29,578 bases of DNA from Verrucomicrobiia bacterium (GTDB lineage: Bacteria > Verrucomicrobiota > Verrucomicrobiia > JABWAM01). Location: contig JABWAM010000004.1 of assembly GCA_013360985.1 (NCBI GenBank), positions 1 through 29,578 on the forward strand, read 5' to 3'. Both the position numbers and the translations under genes were made by a program. The notes beneath the pieces were generated by a model. The model saw only the letters and a program-made list of their open reading frames with translations, did not search any database and had not been told where the DNA came from. Below are positions 7,249 to 15,571 of the stretch, one piece after another (position 1 is the stretch's first letter; each line of letters starts with the position of its first letter).

Positions 7249-9168
7249 ATGCCCGATCCGATCCTCACCGCCCGCGATCTGCGCTTCGGTTACGCGGCGA
7301 ACGGGCCTTTGGGCTTTGCTCTCCATCTCGATGCGATCGAGATCCGGCCCGGAGAAATCCACGCGCTCATCGGCCCGAACGGCTGCGGAAAAAGCACCAC
7401 CCTCCGTCTCCTCGCCGGCATCCTCCCCCCGCGCCGCGGCGAAATCTTTCTCGCGGGGCGTCCCCTCGCTCGACGCCCGCGTCGTGAAATCGCCCGAGAC
7501 CTCGCGTTTCTCCCCCAGCAGGTCGCCCCGCTCTTTCCCGCGACGGTTTTCGAGATCGTCCTCTTGGGGCGCCACGCGCGCCAAAGCGGCCTCGGCCTCG
7601 CAACGTCCGAAGACCAAAAGGCCGCCGCGCGCGCCCTGCGAAGCTTTGGACTGGAAGCGCATGCCGCGCGATCCTTCGATTCCCTCTCCGGCGGCGAACG
7701 ACAGAAGGCGCTCCTCGCCGCGGCCCTGGCCCAGGAGGCGCGCGTCGTTCTTCTCGACGAACCCACCACCGCGCTGGATCTGCATCATCAAGCAGAACTG
7801 CTGCGCGTCCTGCGCGCCCGCGCCGCCGAAGGCACGGCCTTCCTTCTCGCCACGCATGATCTCACCCTCGCGGCGCAGTTTGCCGATCGGACGACCCTCC
7901 TCGTCGGCGGCCGCCGCGAGGCCACCGGCGCGCCGCGCGAAATTCTCACCGAATCCCGCCTCAAAGCGGCCTATGGAGAACCGCTCCGGACACTCTCCGA
8001 TCCCGCTTCCGGTTCACCGATTGTGCTCCCCCATGTCGGCCCTCGCAAGGCGGCCTGTCCACCGGCCCCCTCGGAAGACCGCGACCTCAAAACTCGCCTG
8101 TCCCAATGGGCCGTCGGCCATGGGTCCTCGGCGGCGCAAGACCCGCCGCTGACTCCGCGCCGCTTCGCGGCGCTCCTCGCCTCTTTCGCCCTCGCCGCCT
8201 TGCTCGCCTGCGCGATCGCCCCGTTCTTCGGCTCGGAACCCATCTCCGCCGGACACGCGCTCCGCGAGATGGCCGCTCTCGATCCGTCGCGCTGGACGCT
8301 CGACACGCAGATCCTCGCGCTGCGCATCCCTCGCGTGGCAATGGCGGCTCTCGCGGGAATGGCGCTCGCGTGCGTCGGCGCCGCCTTTCAATCCGTGCTC
8401 CGCAACCCGCTCGCGGAGCCTTATACGCTCGGCATCGCGGGCGCCGCGGCGCTCGGCGCGGTCATCCCCATTAGCCTCCCCGCAATCGCCTTTTCCTTCG
8501 GCCCGTTCTCGGGTGTCCAGATCTGGGCGCTCGCCCTCGCGCTGGGGAGCGTCGTTCTCCTCGCCCGCCTCTGCCGCCTCGGCTGGATCGGCCGCAGCGT
8601 CACGGGCCTTCTCCTCGCGGGGATCACGCTCGGCCTGACGTCGTCGGCCCTCATCCTCCTCGTCCGTTTCGCGGCAAGCCCGCTGACGGTCAGCGCGCTC
8701 GACCGCTGGATGATGGGCGGCATCGAGGTCACGGGCTGGCGCGACGCCGCTTCCGCGCTCCCGTTCGTCCTCGCGGGCATTGCCGCGCTCCTCCTCCGCG
8801 CGCGCGACCTCAACCAACTCGAGTTCGGCGAAGAAACCGCCCTCGGCCGCGGAGTTGACGCGGCGCGCGCCCAACGCTGGGTTCTTGTCGGCGGCTCGCT
8901 CGCGACGGCGGGGGTGGTCTCGGTGACAGGCCCGATTGGCTTCGTCGGCTTGCTCGTGCCGCACCTCGTCCGACGGCTCGTCGGAGGCGATCTTCGCCTC
9001 GTTCTTCCATGCGCGCTCTTCTCGGGCGCGGCGCTCCTCGTCGCCGCGGACACGGCGGCGCGCGCGATCTCAGTGGCGGGACGAGGCGCCGAACTCCCGG
9101 TCGGCATCCTCACCAGCCTCATCGGCGGCCCTCTCTTCCTCGCCCTTCTCATGCGAAAAAAATGGTGA
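7249..9168 (+). CDS. BtuD-BtuC fusion: cobalamin ABC transporter ATPase fused to permease
   Basis: One 639 aa frame encodes both halves of a B12-type importer. Residues 1-250 form the ATPase: Walker A GPNGCGKST (42-50), Q-loop Q90, signature LSGGE (146-150), Walker B VVLLDE (166-171) and H-loop H203. A linker of about 50 residues, rich in Pro, Ser and charged residues, follows. Residues ~303-639 form a FecCD/BtuC-type permease: LRIPRVAMAALAGMALA (358-374), LRNPLAEPYTLGIAG (384-398), and further on TGPIGFVGLLVPHLVRRLVG and GRGAELPVGILTSLIGGP. These two proteins are normally separate and act as homodimers, so a fused chain would dimerise to give the BtuC2D2 stoichiometry. The start at 7249 fits the ATPase N-terminus; the frame is open further upstream but only as a shadow of btuF. 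Confidence 0.9.
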   Translation: MPDPILTARDLRFGYAANGPLGFALHLDAIEIRPGEIHALIGPNGCGKSTTLRLLAGILPPRRGEIFLAGRPLARRPRREIARDLAFLPQQVAPLFPATVFEIVLLGRHARQSGLGLATSEDQKAAARALRSFGLEAHAARSFDSLSGGERQKALLAAALAQEARVVLLDEPTTALDLHHQAELLRVLRARAAEGTAFLLATHDLTLAAQFADRTTLLVGGRREATGAPREILTESRLKAAYGEPLRTLSDPASGSPIVLPHVGPRKAACPPAPSEDRDLKTRLSQWAVGHGSSAAQDPPLTPRRFAALLASFALAALLACAIAPFFGSEPISAGHALREMAALDPSRWTLDTQILALRIPRVAMAALAGMALACVGAAFQSVLRNPLAEPYTLGIAGAAALGAVIPISLPAIAFSFGPFSGVQIWALALALGSVVLLARLCRLGWIGRSVTGLLLAGITLGLTSSALILLVRFAASPLTVSALDRWMMGGIEVTGWRDAASALPFVLAGIAALLLRARDLNQLEFGEETALGRGVDAARAQRWVLVGGSLATAGVVSVTGPIGFVGLLVPHLVRRLVGGDLRLVLPCALFSGAALLVAADTAARAISVAGRGAELPVGILTSLIGGPLFLALLMRKKW

Positions 9169-9217
9169 GGCCCGATCTCCGGACGCAGAGATCAGGAGGG
9201 AAGATGCCTCCCGGCGT
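9169..9217. terminator. Convergent intergenic region with two small hairpins
   Basis: Between the stops of the convergent ABC fusion and aroD genes lie GATCTC (9174-9179) pairing with GAGATC (9188-9193), and GGAGG (9195-9199) pairing with CCTCC (9207-9211). There is no T-run on either strand, so this is at best a weak or Rho-assisted terminator. Confidence 0.25.
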
Positions 9218-9934
9218 TCAGGAGGTCCGCGCGCGGAACGCCGCGCTACAGGCGCGCAACGCCGCGCGCAGATCCGCCGCGGTGGGTTGCCCGGGAGCGC
9301 TCGGAGGTCCGAGGGCTCCATACGCGAGAAGCGACCCGATGGCCGAAAGGTAGACGCGCAACGGCAGCCCCGCCGCCCCCATCCCGATGAGACAGAGGGG
9401 ACGACGCCGATACTTGAGCATCAGATTCACAAGCGTCGAATGATCTCGCGCGGAACGCACGAGGACCGAAATCTTGACAATGTCGGCGCCGGAAGCGCCC
9501 GCCTGACGAATGATCCGCTGCAAAGACGCGGCGGGCGGCGTGCGGCGAAAGTTATGATGGGAAACCACAAGGACGCTCTTCGCCGCGCGCGCCGCCTTCC
9601 GCACCGCGGAGAGATGGAGGCTCCTCAATTCGACGTCCACCATCGCGCAAACGGACGCTGCCGCGCCAAGGAGTTGGGCGCGCGCCGCGTCATCCCGATC
9701 CCATCCCCCGCCCTCGTCCGCGAGGCGGCAGGTGGCGAGGGTCGGCGTGCCGGTCTTCTCCAGTTTTCCGCAAAGCCGAAGCGCCTCGGCCAGGCCTTCT
9801 TTCGGATAGAGATCGAAGCGCGCCTCGACGACATCCACGCCGCGCCGCCGCACGCCCTGTCCGGCGACTCGCCGCAGAGTCGAGAGATCCGCGGCGACGC
9901 CGACAAGCAGCGGTGGAGGAGGGAGCGAAGGCAT
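9218..9934 (-). CDS. aroD: 3-dehydroquinate dehydratase, type I
   Basis: The 238 aa enzyme converts 3-dehydroquinate to 3-dehydroshikimate in the shikimate pathway through a Schiff base. Landmarks are VEARFDLY (37-43), TLATCRLADEGGGW (65-78), VDVELRS (99-105), SHHNFRRTP (125-133) with the general-base histidine H127, and ADIVKISV (150-157) with the Schiff-base lysine K154. The C-terminal signature is MGAAGLPLR followed by YGALGPPSAPGQP. Length matches the family. In the reconstructed ancestral arrangement (without the MITE), its start lay only 36 bases after the stop of the upstream ~500 aa gene, so it was the last gene of that minus-strand operon. The MITE now separates them. Confidence 0.9.
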   Translation of the reverse strand: MPSLPPPPLLVGVAADLSTLRRVAGQGVRRRGVDVVEARFDLYPKEGLAEALRLCGKLEKTGTPTLATCRLADEGGGWDRDDAARAQLLGAAASVCAMVDVELRSLHLSAVRKAARAAKSVLVVSHHNFRRTPPAASLQRIIRQAGASGADIVKISVLVRSARDHSTLVNLMLKYRRRPLCLIGMGAAGLPLRVYLSAIGSLLAYGALGPPSAPGQPTAADLRAALRACSAAFRARTS

Positions 9935-10011
9935 GGACGTCCCCGAATGGATGCGCGGACATGGAAGAGGCTACCGCGGCTCCTTTTCCGTTTCAAGATC
10001 GCAGGAAGTTT
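9935..10011 (-). other. Remnant 3' coding end of the interrupted ~500 aa gene
   Basis: Read on the minus strand from 10011 to 9971, the sequence continues in frame from the upstream gene if the MITE and one target copy are removed. The continuation encodes ETS-CDLETEKEPR and then a TAG stop at 9971-9973. This segment is now stranded between the MITE and aroD. The remaining ~36 bases lead to the aroD start and contain a weak GGGGACG ribosome-binding-like string. Confidence 0.6.
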
Positions 10012-10310
10012 CCCAAATTCCCGCGGAAGGCGTAGGGAAACTCATCCTCGACCGAGAAATGCGAGACGTTTTCACAACGTTTTGTGTTGAAGCCGCTGCC
10101 GCGGCGCCGCCGGCGGCGGCGCCTGACCTCGCTTCGCGACCGAGCGGATTTTTCCCAAGCACGGACGGTGGAAAGGGAGGGCGAGGCCACCGGCCGAGCC
10201 GTCGCACCCTTCTTGTAGGGAGTCTAGAATCTCGCCACGACCTACCCCTCCAATCCTCAATAGATGATGAGGGTTGCTCTCTGAAAATTGAGCTTATCCG
10301 TAGATTTGGG
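10012..10310 (+). repeat. MITE-like repeat, copy B (complete, with target-site duplication)
   Basis: This 299 bp element is a complete copy of the repeat family. It has imperfect terminal inverted repeats: the left end begins CCCAAATTCCCGCGGAAG, and the right end read in reverse complement begins CCCAAATCTACGGATAAG. It is flanked by direct repeats: AAGTTT immediately on both sides, within a shared string GGAAGTTTCC, whose exact split with the termini is ambiguous. Inside is a perfect 9-bp GC hairpin, GGCGCCGCC-GGC-GGCGGCGCC (10103-10123), conserved in copy C with a different loop. It encodes no transposase, so it is a non-autonomous element. Its right end supplies the present stop codon of the gene at 10294-11808. 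Confidence 0.88.
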
Positions 10311-11808
10311 AAGTTTCCTCGCTTACGGCGAGGGTGAGGATCGCGTCTTTCATCCCGTGAATCAGCTTCTTGTCCGCGGGACAGATCGTGGCCAATACAC
10401 CGCCCAGACGAGCCTCGCGTCCCGCCACGAACCAGTAGGGACAAAGCCGCGCGCGCCCGCGCATTCCGACAGTCGCGCCCTTTTCGAAATCGTGCCAGGC
10501 GTGCTCGACCACGCGCGCGCGCGCGAAGGTCTGCAAGATGCGCGGCGTGCGCTCGAATTCGGCGAGGGCCTCCTCCACCGCGCGCTTCCATTCCTCCGCA
10601 GGCAGATCGCTCCCGACCCACACCCCGCGGCTTCCCCACGCCCGAGGCGAAAACCCCGAGACCTTGAGAACGAGATCGCGCTGTTTCTGGGAAAATCCGC
10701 CGAGCCGGCGCCAATCGTGAATCTCCAGCCGCGGGATCACCGCGTGCGGCGGCAGCGGCGCGGGATCCATCAGCCAGGTGAACGGAATCACCCCCCTCAA
10801 GTCGCGGAAATATCGGTCGCCGAGTTCTCGTCGCCAGAAGTCCGCGAGCTGAGGGAACCAGAAGAGCGCCATCCAAAGCTTCTCCTCGAGCTGCGGCTTG
10901 AAAGGCGGCGTCACGCGAACGAGACCGCGCCGCGCCGCGTCGGCGAGCGGCCGCCAACCTGAGACATTGGGGAGATCGAAAATTTCGAAGAAGCGGTAGA
11001 CCGTTCCGACGCGGGATTCCCCGAGGAACACGCCCGTCTCGCGGCAGTCGAGGTCTTCCGGGCGGCAAACCTTGACGGCGGAACCCGGAGTTCGCGGCGC
11101 GGATCTCGAAGCGGAGGCGAGCCCTTCCGCCGCGCCCTTCGGCTCGTGCGGGCCCCGGGAAATCGCGTCGGCGATCCACTCCATCTCGGGGCGATAGTCC
11201 CGAGCTTCTTCGGAAACCACGATCGCGGCGAGCCCCTCCTTTTCGCCGAGAACCGCGCGAAACCCCTCGATCATGCCACAGGCCGCCTCCTTGCGCCCCC
11301 CGCGCGCGCCGCGGGAGACTTCCGCGTAGGCGGTTTGCAGCCACGCCGTCGCGCCGATTCCGCCCGGAACGGAATCGAGTTCCGTGATGGCGAAGCCTTC
11401 CTCCATGAGAAGCAGATCGGGGCGAATCACCGCGGGCAGATCGTTTTTCCAGGCAGCCTCCCGGGCGAGCGCGACCACCTCCGAGGGTTTGCCGGCTTCG
11501 AGATAGCGCGCGATCCATTCCGGCTCTTTCCCCGCGACGCTGCGGCGATAGAGGAGGTTTGCCGCGCGGTAAAATCCGAGCAGACGCGGGCCGAGTTCTT
11601 CGATCCGCCGAAAAAGTTTCGGCGGCAGACCGAACGGTCTCGGCGCGAGACGCCATTCGCGTTCCGCGAACAGTCCGCCGGGAGGAAGCGCGACGCGCAG
11701 CGCCGCGGCCGCCGCAGCATCCGCGCTCACGGCGGCATCGGGCATCCCGCCCTCCGAGCGAATGGTTCGATCGCTCCGCATCTCACCGCGTATCTCGAGG
11801 TTCCCCAA
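10294..11808 (-). CDS. Putative permuted ATP-grasp-like protein, C-terminus replaced by a MITE
   Basis: The present product is 504 aa. I do not assign a firm function. The segment RPDLLLMEEGFAITELDSVP followed by GGIGATAWL (about 135-165) resembles circularly permuted ATP-grasp or glutathionylspermidine-synthase-like proteins in which such an acidic motif precedes the nucleotide site. Later conserved-looking parts are VCRPEDLD, FFEIFDLPNVSGW, RGVIPFTWLMDP, FSQKQRDLVLKVSGF, SRGVWVGSD and ARLCPYWFVAGREARLGGV. It follows the indolepyruvate oxidoreductase gene by 57 bases and is probably co-transcribed with it. The last residues QIYG and the TAA stop come from the inserted repeat; the ancestral C-terminus was probably ten residues of a different sequence. 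A start later than 11808, such as the ATG at 11745 (MPDAAVSAD), is also possible. Confidence 0.6.
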   Translation of the reverse strand: MGNLEIRGEMRSDRTIRSEGGMPDAAVSADAAAAAALRVALPPGGLFAEREWRLAPRPFGLPPKLFRRIEELGPRLLGFYRAANLLYRRSVAGKEPEWIARYLEAGKPSEVVALAREAAWKNDLPAVIRPDLLLMEEGFAITELDSVPGGIGATAWLQTAYAEVSRGARGGRKEAACGMIEGFRAVLGEKEGLAAIVVSEEARDYRPEMEWIADAISRGPHEPKGAAEGLASASRSAPRTPGSAVKVCRPEDLDCRETGVFLGESRVGTVYRFFEIFDLPNVSGWRPLADAARRGLVRVTPPFKPQLEEKLWMALFWFPQLADFWRRELGDRYFRDLRGVIPFTWLMDPAPLPPHAVIPRLEIHDWRRLGGFSQKQRDLVLKVSGFSPRAWGSRGVWVGSDLPAEEWKRAVEEALAEFERTPRILQTFARARVVEHAWHDFEKGATVGMRGRARLCPYWFVAGREARLGGVLATICPADKKLIHGMKDAILTLAVSEETSQIYG

Positions 11809-11865
11809 CGCCCCACCCCGCTTCGTTCCGCCGACCGGGAAGAAATTTCATCGCGACTCGGCGAT

Positions 11866-14800
11866 TCACGCGTCGTTCACGGGATCGCCCACGGGCGTCG
11901 TCGCGCCCTCTCTGGGAGCGCCGCGCGCGACGCCGAGACGCGCGAGAATCGCGTCGGCCTCGCGACGGACGGCGTCCTGTTTGGGATGACGGATCTGGCG
12001 ATACCCATTCACCTTTTCGGGGCATCGCAATACCGAAAGCCACGCTTCGTACTCCTCCGGGTTGCGCGGATCGAAGGCGGCGACCTGACGGGCGTACCAG
12101 TCGCGAAATTCGCGTTCCGCGCGATGCCAGTCTGGCAGGAGGCGGCGAAGAAACTTCAGCCGCTTCACCAGGTGGAGCTGCCAGTTGCGCGTGCGAATGT
12201 CGAACTCGAGGTGGAAACGTCCGAAATCGAATCGCGGACGGTTGATGTGGCGATACGAAATCGAATCGCCGCGCGACGGATCCACGCCGTAGCGCTCCCG
12301 GTCGCGCGCGAGCTTCTCGGGATTCGTGAGGAGATGCGCCACCCAAACCTCGTCTTTGATGAGCATCACCTTGGCGAGATTGTGAAGAACGGCGCGCGTC
12401 GCGGCAAAGTCGCGCGCCGCATGATCGCGCGCGAAAACGCGCGCGAGGAGATCGAGATAACGCTGCGCGTAAGGGGCGTCCTCGTACCAGAATAGGTCGG
12501 CGACGCGAATGGCGAGGTGGCGGAGGTCCTCCTCCCGGAGGCGCGGGTCTTGCTCGCGCAGGCGCATCGCGCGCTCGGCGAGATTCATCAAGCGGCGATA
12601 GATCGCCGCCGCGCGGCCGCGCGCGGGATGATGCGCGGCGAGCAGGTTCGCCTTACGATCGAGCGTGTCGCGGTAGCGCGGTGGGAGGCCGTCCTCGCGG
12701 AAGCGGGCGGGCTCGAGCGCGATGCGGCGACCCAGTTGAAAGGCCTGGACGTTCTCGCGCGCCGCCGCCCCCATCGTCTGCCCGATGGCCCAGATGAGAT
12801 TGGCGGTCGAGACCGGCAAAAATCCTTTCTGACACGCGACGCCAAGCAGGATCACATTGGCGAAGAGCTTGCTGCCGAAGTATTTCTCGGAGAGCCCTGA
12901 AAGGTTCAGCCCAAAGTAGTCGTCCCGCCGGGTGTAGCATCGGATCGTCTCCTCGATCTCCGCGGGATCGAAATCCTCCCGTCCGAGCAGAGTGAGGATC
13001 GTCGGCGTCTTGTAGGTGTTGATCACCGCCGCCGTGCGCTCGGGGCTCGCGACGCGCTGGTTGCCGCGAGGATCCATCCCGCGCGCCGCCTCGAGAAGGT
13101 CCACGCCGAGAATCAGGTCGGCCTTGCCGAACGGAATGATATTCGAGACCGGGATGTCGTCGCGGTAAAACGAAATCTGCGAATACACGCCTCCGTTGCG
13201 GATCGCGAGCCCCTTCTTGTCGCAGAACAAGACGCGGTATCCCTCGCGAAAACCCGCGCGAACCAACGTCGCGGTCGCCACGCCGATCCCCATCCCTCCA
13301 ACGCCCGCGAGATAGACATGCCAGGAACCGGACACCGTGGCGCGCGCCTCCGGTTCGGGAAGATGATCGAGGTCGAGCCCCTCCAGAGGCGACGGCGCCG
13401 GCGCGCGCCGCCGAACAACGACCTCTTCGAACGCCGGACAAGCGCGCGTCTTGGTGCACGCCAAATCCGCAACGCACCACGAGTAATCGGTCTGGACCTT
13501 CGTGCCATACACGGAATCCTCGAACGTCAACCCCGGACAACCCGTGGCGCGCGTGCACTCCAAGCAAAACTCACATGCCTCGGTGGTCACGTTGACATGG
13601 ACCTTCTTGCGAAGATAGCCGAACTCGCGGATTTCTTTCCGCTCGCGGCGCGAGACGCGGCGATGGAAGGTGATCCCGCACTCCTTGTCGGCGACGATCA
13701 CCTTCACCCCGTCGCGGAGAATCGTCGACTCCAGCGTGGCGCGATATCCGTCGCGCGCGGCGGGATCAATCCGCACCACCTCCGCGCCCTCCAGCCCCAG
13801 CATGGCCTCGACGATGCGGTCCATGCTCTGCTTCTGCTGCGGTTCGCCGAGGAGGCTCGTCGTCAGGCCCGGGGTCGGCTGGTGCCCCGTCATCGCCGTC
13901 GTGCCGTTGTCGAGCACGATGTAGGTGATGTCTTGCCCCTCCTTGATCGAGTTGGAGATGGCGACCTGCCCCGAATGGAAAAAGGTCGAGTCCCCCATGA
14001 AGACGACCTGCTTGTTCACGATGAACGGATCGATGCCCGCGCCGGTCCCTCCTCCGAGCCCCATACCCGAGTAATTGTGCATGAGATCCTTGTTCGGCTC
14101 GAACATCAACATCGTGTAGCAGCCCGTATCGCCGTGAAAGACGAGGTCCACCGGGTCGTGGCGGTGGCGGCGGCGCATGTAGCGCGCGTCGCGGAAGTCG
14201 CGCTTGATCTCCAGCAGCACGCTCGAGGAATCGCGGTGCGGACAGCCCGGACAGAAGGTCGGCGTGCGCCCCACGAGATCCACCTCGAAGCCGCGGAGAG
14301 AGGCGAGCATCTCCGCCTCGCGCTCGATCCGCGCCGTCGTTTCGATCCCGCCGCGGCGGACGAGGAGCGGCCCCAGCTTTTCCATCAGGATCGAGGGGTG
14401 CAGCCCGAGCGCATCGGGAATCGTCCCGCCGTCCGGCAAACGCTTGCCCCACACGGGAGGAAGAGGCGTCGCGCGCGCGCCGCGCGAAGCCTCTCTCGCC
14501 CGCGCGTCGTTGAGGATGCTGACGACCTGCTCTTCGATAAAGGAACGCCGCTCCTCGACGACGATGAGTTGCTGGACGCGCGCCGCGAAACTTTCCACGA
14601 CATCCGGATCGACCGGATAGGTCAACCCGAGTTTAAGGATCGGAAATCTTCCTTCAATTCCCATCTCCAGGAAGGCGTGTTGCAGGTAGCCGTAGGCCAG
14701 GCCGGAGGTGATAAAGCCGAAAGGCGCTCCCGGGCGGGGGTTCATCACGCGGTTCACGCCGAGACGCGCGGCCTCTTGCCAGAGCAAACGCCGGCGCGCG

Positions 14801-15516
14801 CCGAGCTCCTCCTCCTTGCGCCCCGTCCGCGGCGGCAGGAGCACCGTCTCCTCCACGGGAATCGTCGCTGTGCGAATCTCCGCGGGATTCCGCTTGCTCG
14901 TTTCAGGCCACTGATTGCGTCGCACGCGAACCGATCCACCTCCGTCGGCCTGATAGGTCGTGATGAGATAGGCGGTGTAAAAGCCCGAGGCGCGGGAGAG
15001 CTTGAGCCCAAGATCCACCCAATCCTTGACCTCCTGAGGATCCGAGGGCTCGAGAACGGGCATGAAGAGGTGGCGCGCGAGGAAGCGTGAATCGGCCGGC
15101 ACCTGCGTCGAATCGCTCCAGGGATCGTCGCCAACGATAACGAGGACGCCGCCTTCGCGGTGCGCGCCGGCGAGGTTCCCCAAGGCGAGCGCGTCTGACG
15201 CCACGTGAAACCCCACGCTCTTCATCGCCGCCGCCGCGCGGAGACCGAGCATCTGCGAGCCGTTGAGCATCGCGGCCGCGAGCGCCTCGTTGTTGGCGAT
15301 CGTGGAATGGATGCCGTGCGCAAGCGGAATTTCGCGCGCCGCCTCGATCGCGTCGAAGAAACCGGCGACCGGCGAGCCGGGATAGCCCGTCCAGAGATGC
15401 GTGCCGCCCTCCGTCTCGAGAAGTCCCTTGAGCAGCAGTTCACAGCCCGTATAGACCTCGGCCCCTTCCTCTTTCAGGAAGCGTGGGTCGGCTTTGCCCG
15501 GAACGTTCTTGGCCAT
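11866..15516 (-). CDS. Indolepyruvate ferredoxin oxidoreductase, single-chain (alpha-gamma-beta fusion)
   Basis: The 1216 aa enzyme oxidatively decarboxylates aryl/indole pyruvates to the acyl-CoA, using thiamine diphosphate, Fe-S centres and CoA. Residues 1-420 are the pyrimidine-binding IorA-like part (LWTGYPGSPVAGFFDAI 41-57). The TPP-binding part follows with FCPGCPHRDSS (421-431), GDTGCYTML (462-470), and GDSTFFHSGQ to LDN (508-537). Cysteine motifs are C648-x2-C651-x2-C654-x5-C660 and C681, C687, C693. The gamma domain begins near 733 (VYLAGVGGMGIGVATATLV) and includes KKGLAIRNGGVYSQISF; a long C-terminal DUF6537-like region follows. Archaeal and anaerobic enzymes are IorA plus IorB, whereas this single-chain form is the one seen in many aerobic bacteria. 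It likely serves aromatic amino acid or aryl-pyruvate breakdown. Confidence 0.92.
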   Translation of the reverse strand: MAKNVPGKADPRFLKEEGAEVYTGCELLLKGLLETEGGTHLWTGYPGSPVAGFFDAIEAAREIPLAHGIHSTIANNEALAAAMLNGSQMLGLRAAAAMKSVGFHVASDALALGNLAGAHREGGVLVIVGDDPWSDSTQVPADSRFLARHLFMPVLEPSDPQEVKDWVDLGLKLSRASGFYTAYLITTYQADGGGSVRVRRNQWPETSKRNPAEIRTATIPVEETVLLPPRTGRKEEELGARRRLLWQEAARLGVNRVMNPRPGAPFGFITSGLAYGYLQHAFLEMGIEGRFPILKLGLTYPVDPDVVESFAARVQQLIVVEERRSFIEEQVVSILNDARAREASRGARATPLPPVWGKRLPDGGTIPDALGLHPSILMEKLGPLLVRRGGIETTARIEREAEMLASLRGFEVDLVGRTPTFCPGCPHRDSSSVLLEIKRDFRDARYMRRRHRHDPVDLVFHGDTGCYTMLMFEPNKDLMHNYSGMGLGGGTGAGIDPFIVNKQVVFMGDSTFFHSGQVAISNSIKEGQDITYIVLDNGTTAMTGHQPTPGLTTSLLGEPQQKQSMDRIVEAMLGLEGAEVVRIDPAARDGYRATLESTILRDGVKVIVADKECGITFHRRVSRRERKEIREFGYLRKKVHVNVTTEACEFCLECTRATGCPGLTFEDSVYGTKVQTDYSWCVADLACTKTRACPAFEEVVVRRRAPAPSPLEGLDLDHLPEPEARATVSGSWHVYLAGVGGMGIGVATATLVRAGFREGYRVLFCDKKGLAIRNGGVYSQISFYRDDIPVSNIIPFGKADLILGVDLLEAARGMDPRGNQRVASPERTAAVINTYKTPTILTLLGREDFDPAEIEETIRCYTRRDDYFGLNLSGLSEKYFGSKLFANVILLGVACQKGFLPVSTANLIWAIGQTMGAAARENVQAFQLGRRIALEPARFREDGLPPRYRDTLDRKANLLAAHHPARGRAAAIYRRLMNLAERAMRLREQDPRLREEDLRHLAIRVADLFWYEDAPYAQRYLDLLARVFARDHAARDFAATRAVLHNLAKVMLIKDEVWVAHLLTNPEKLARDRERYGVDPSRGDSISYRHINRPRFDFGRFHLEFDIRTRNWQLHLVKRLKFLRRLLPDWHRAEREFRDWYARQVAAFDPRNPEEYEAWLSVLRCPEKVNGYRQIRHPKQDAVRREADAILARLGVARGAPREGATTPVGDPVNDA

Positions 15517-15571
15517 GGGAAAACTCGCGCGCGAACCGCCGAAGGATGCGTCGCCAAGCGGCGCGCGCCCT

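Noticed and set aside
8014..8964. Long minus-strand frame of 316 codons opposite the permease
   Set aside because: It is an Arg/Glu-rich antisense shadow of the BtuC half, with no family resemblance.
10075..10330. An open frame through the MITE whose product resembles the frame in copy C (for example LASRPSGF and GKGGRG are shared)
   Set aside because: Between copies B and C most codon differences change the amino acid, and an indel shifts the frame near the right end. The shared peptide reflects shared DNA, not selection on a protein.
13318..15090. 590-codon plus-strand frame opposite the indolepyruvate oxidoreductase
   Set aside because: It is His/Arg-rich, typical of antisense frames in GC-rich genes. 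The minus-strand gene has clear domains across the same span.
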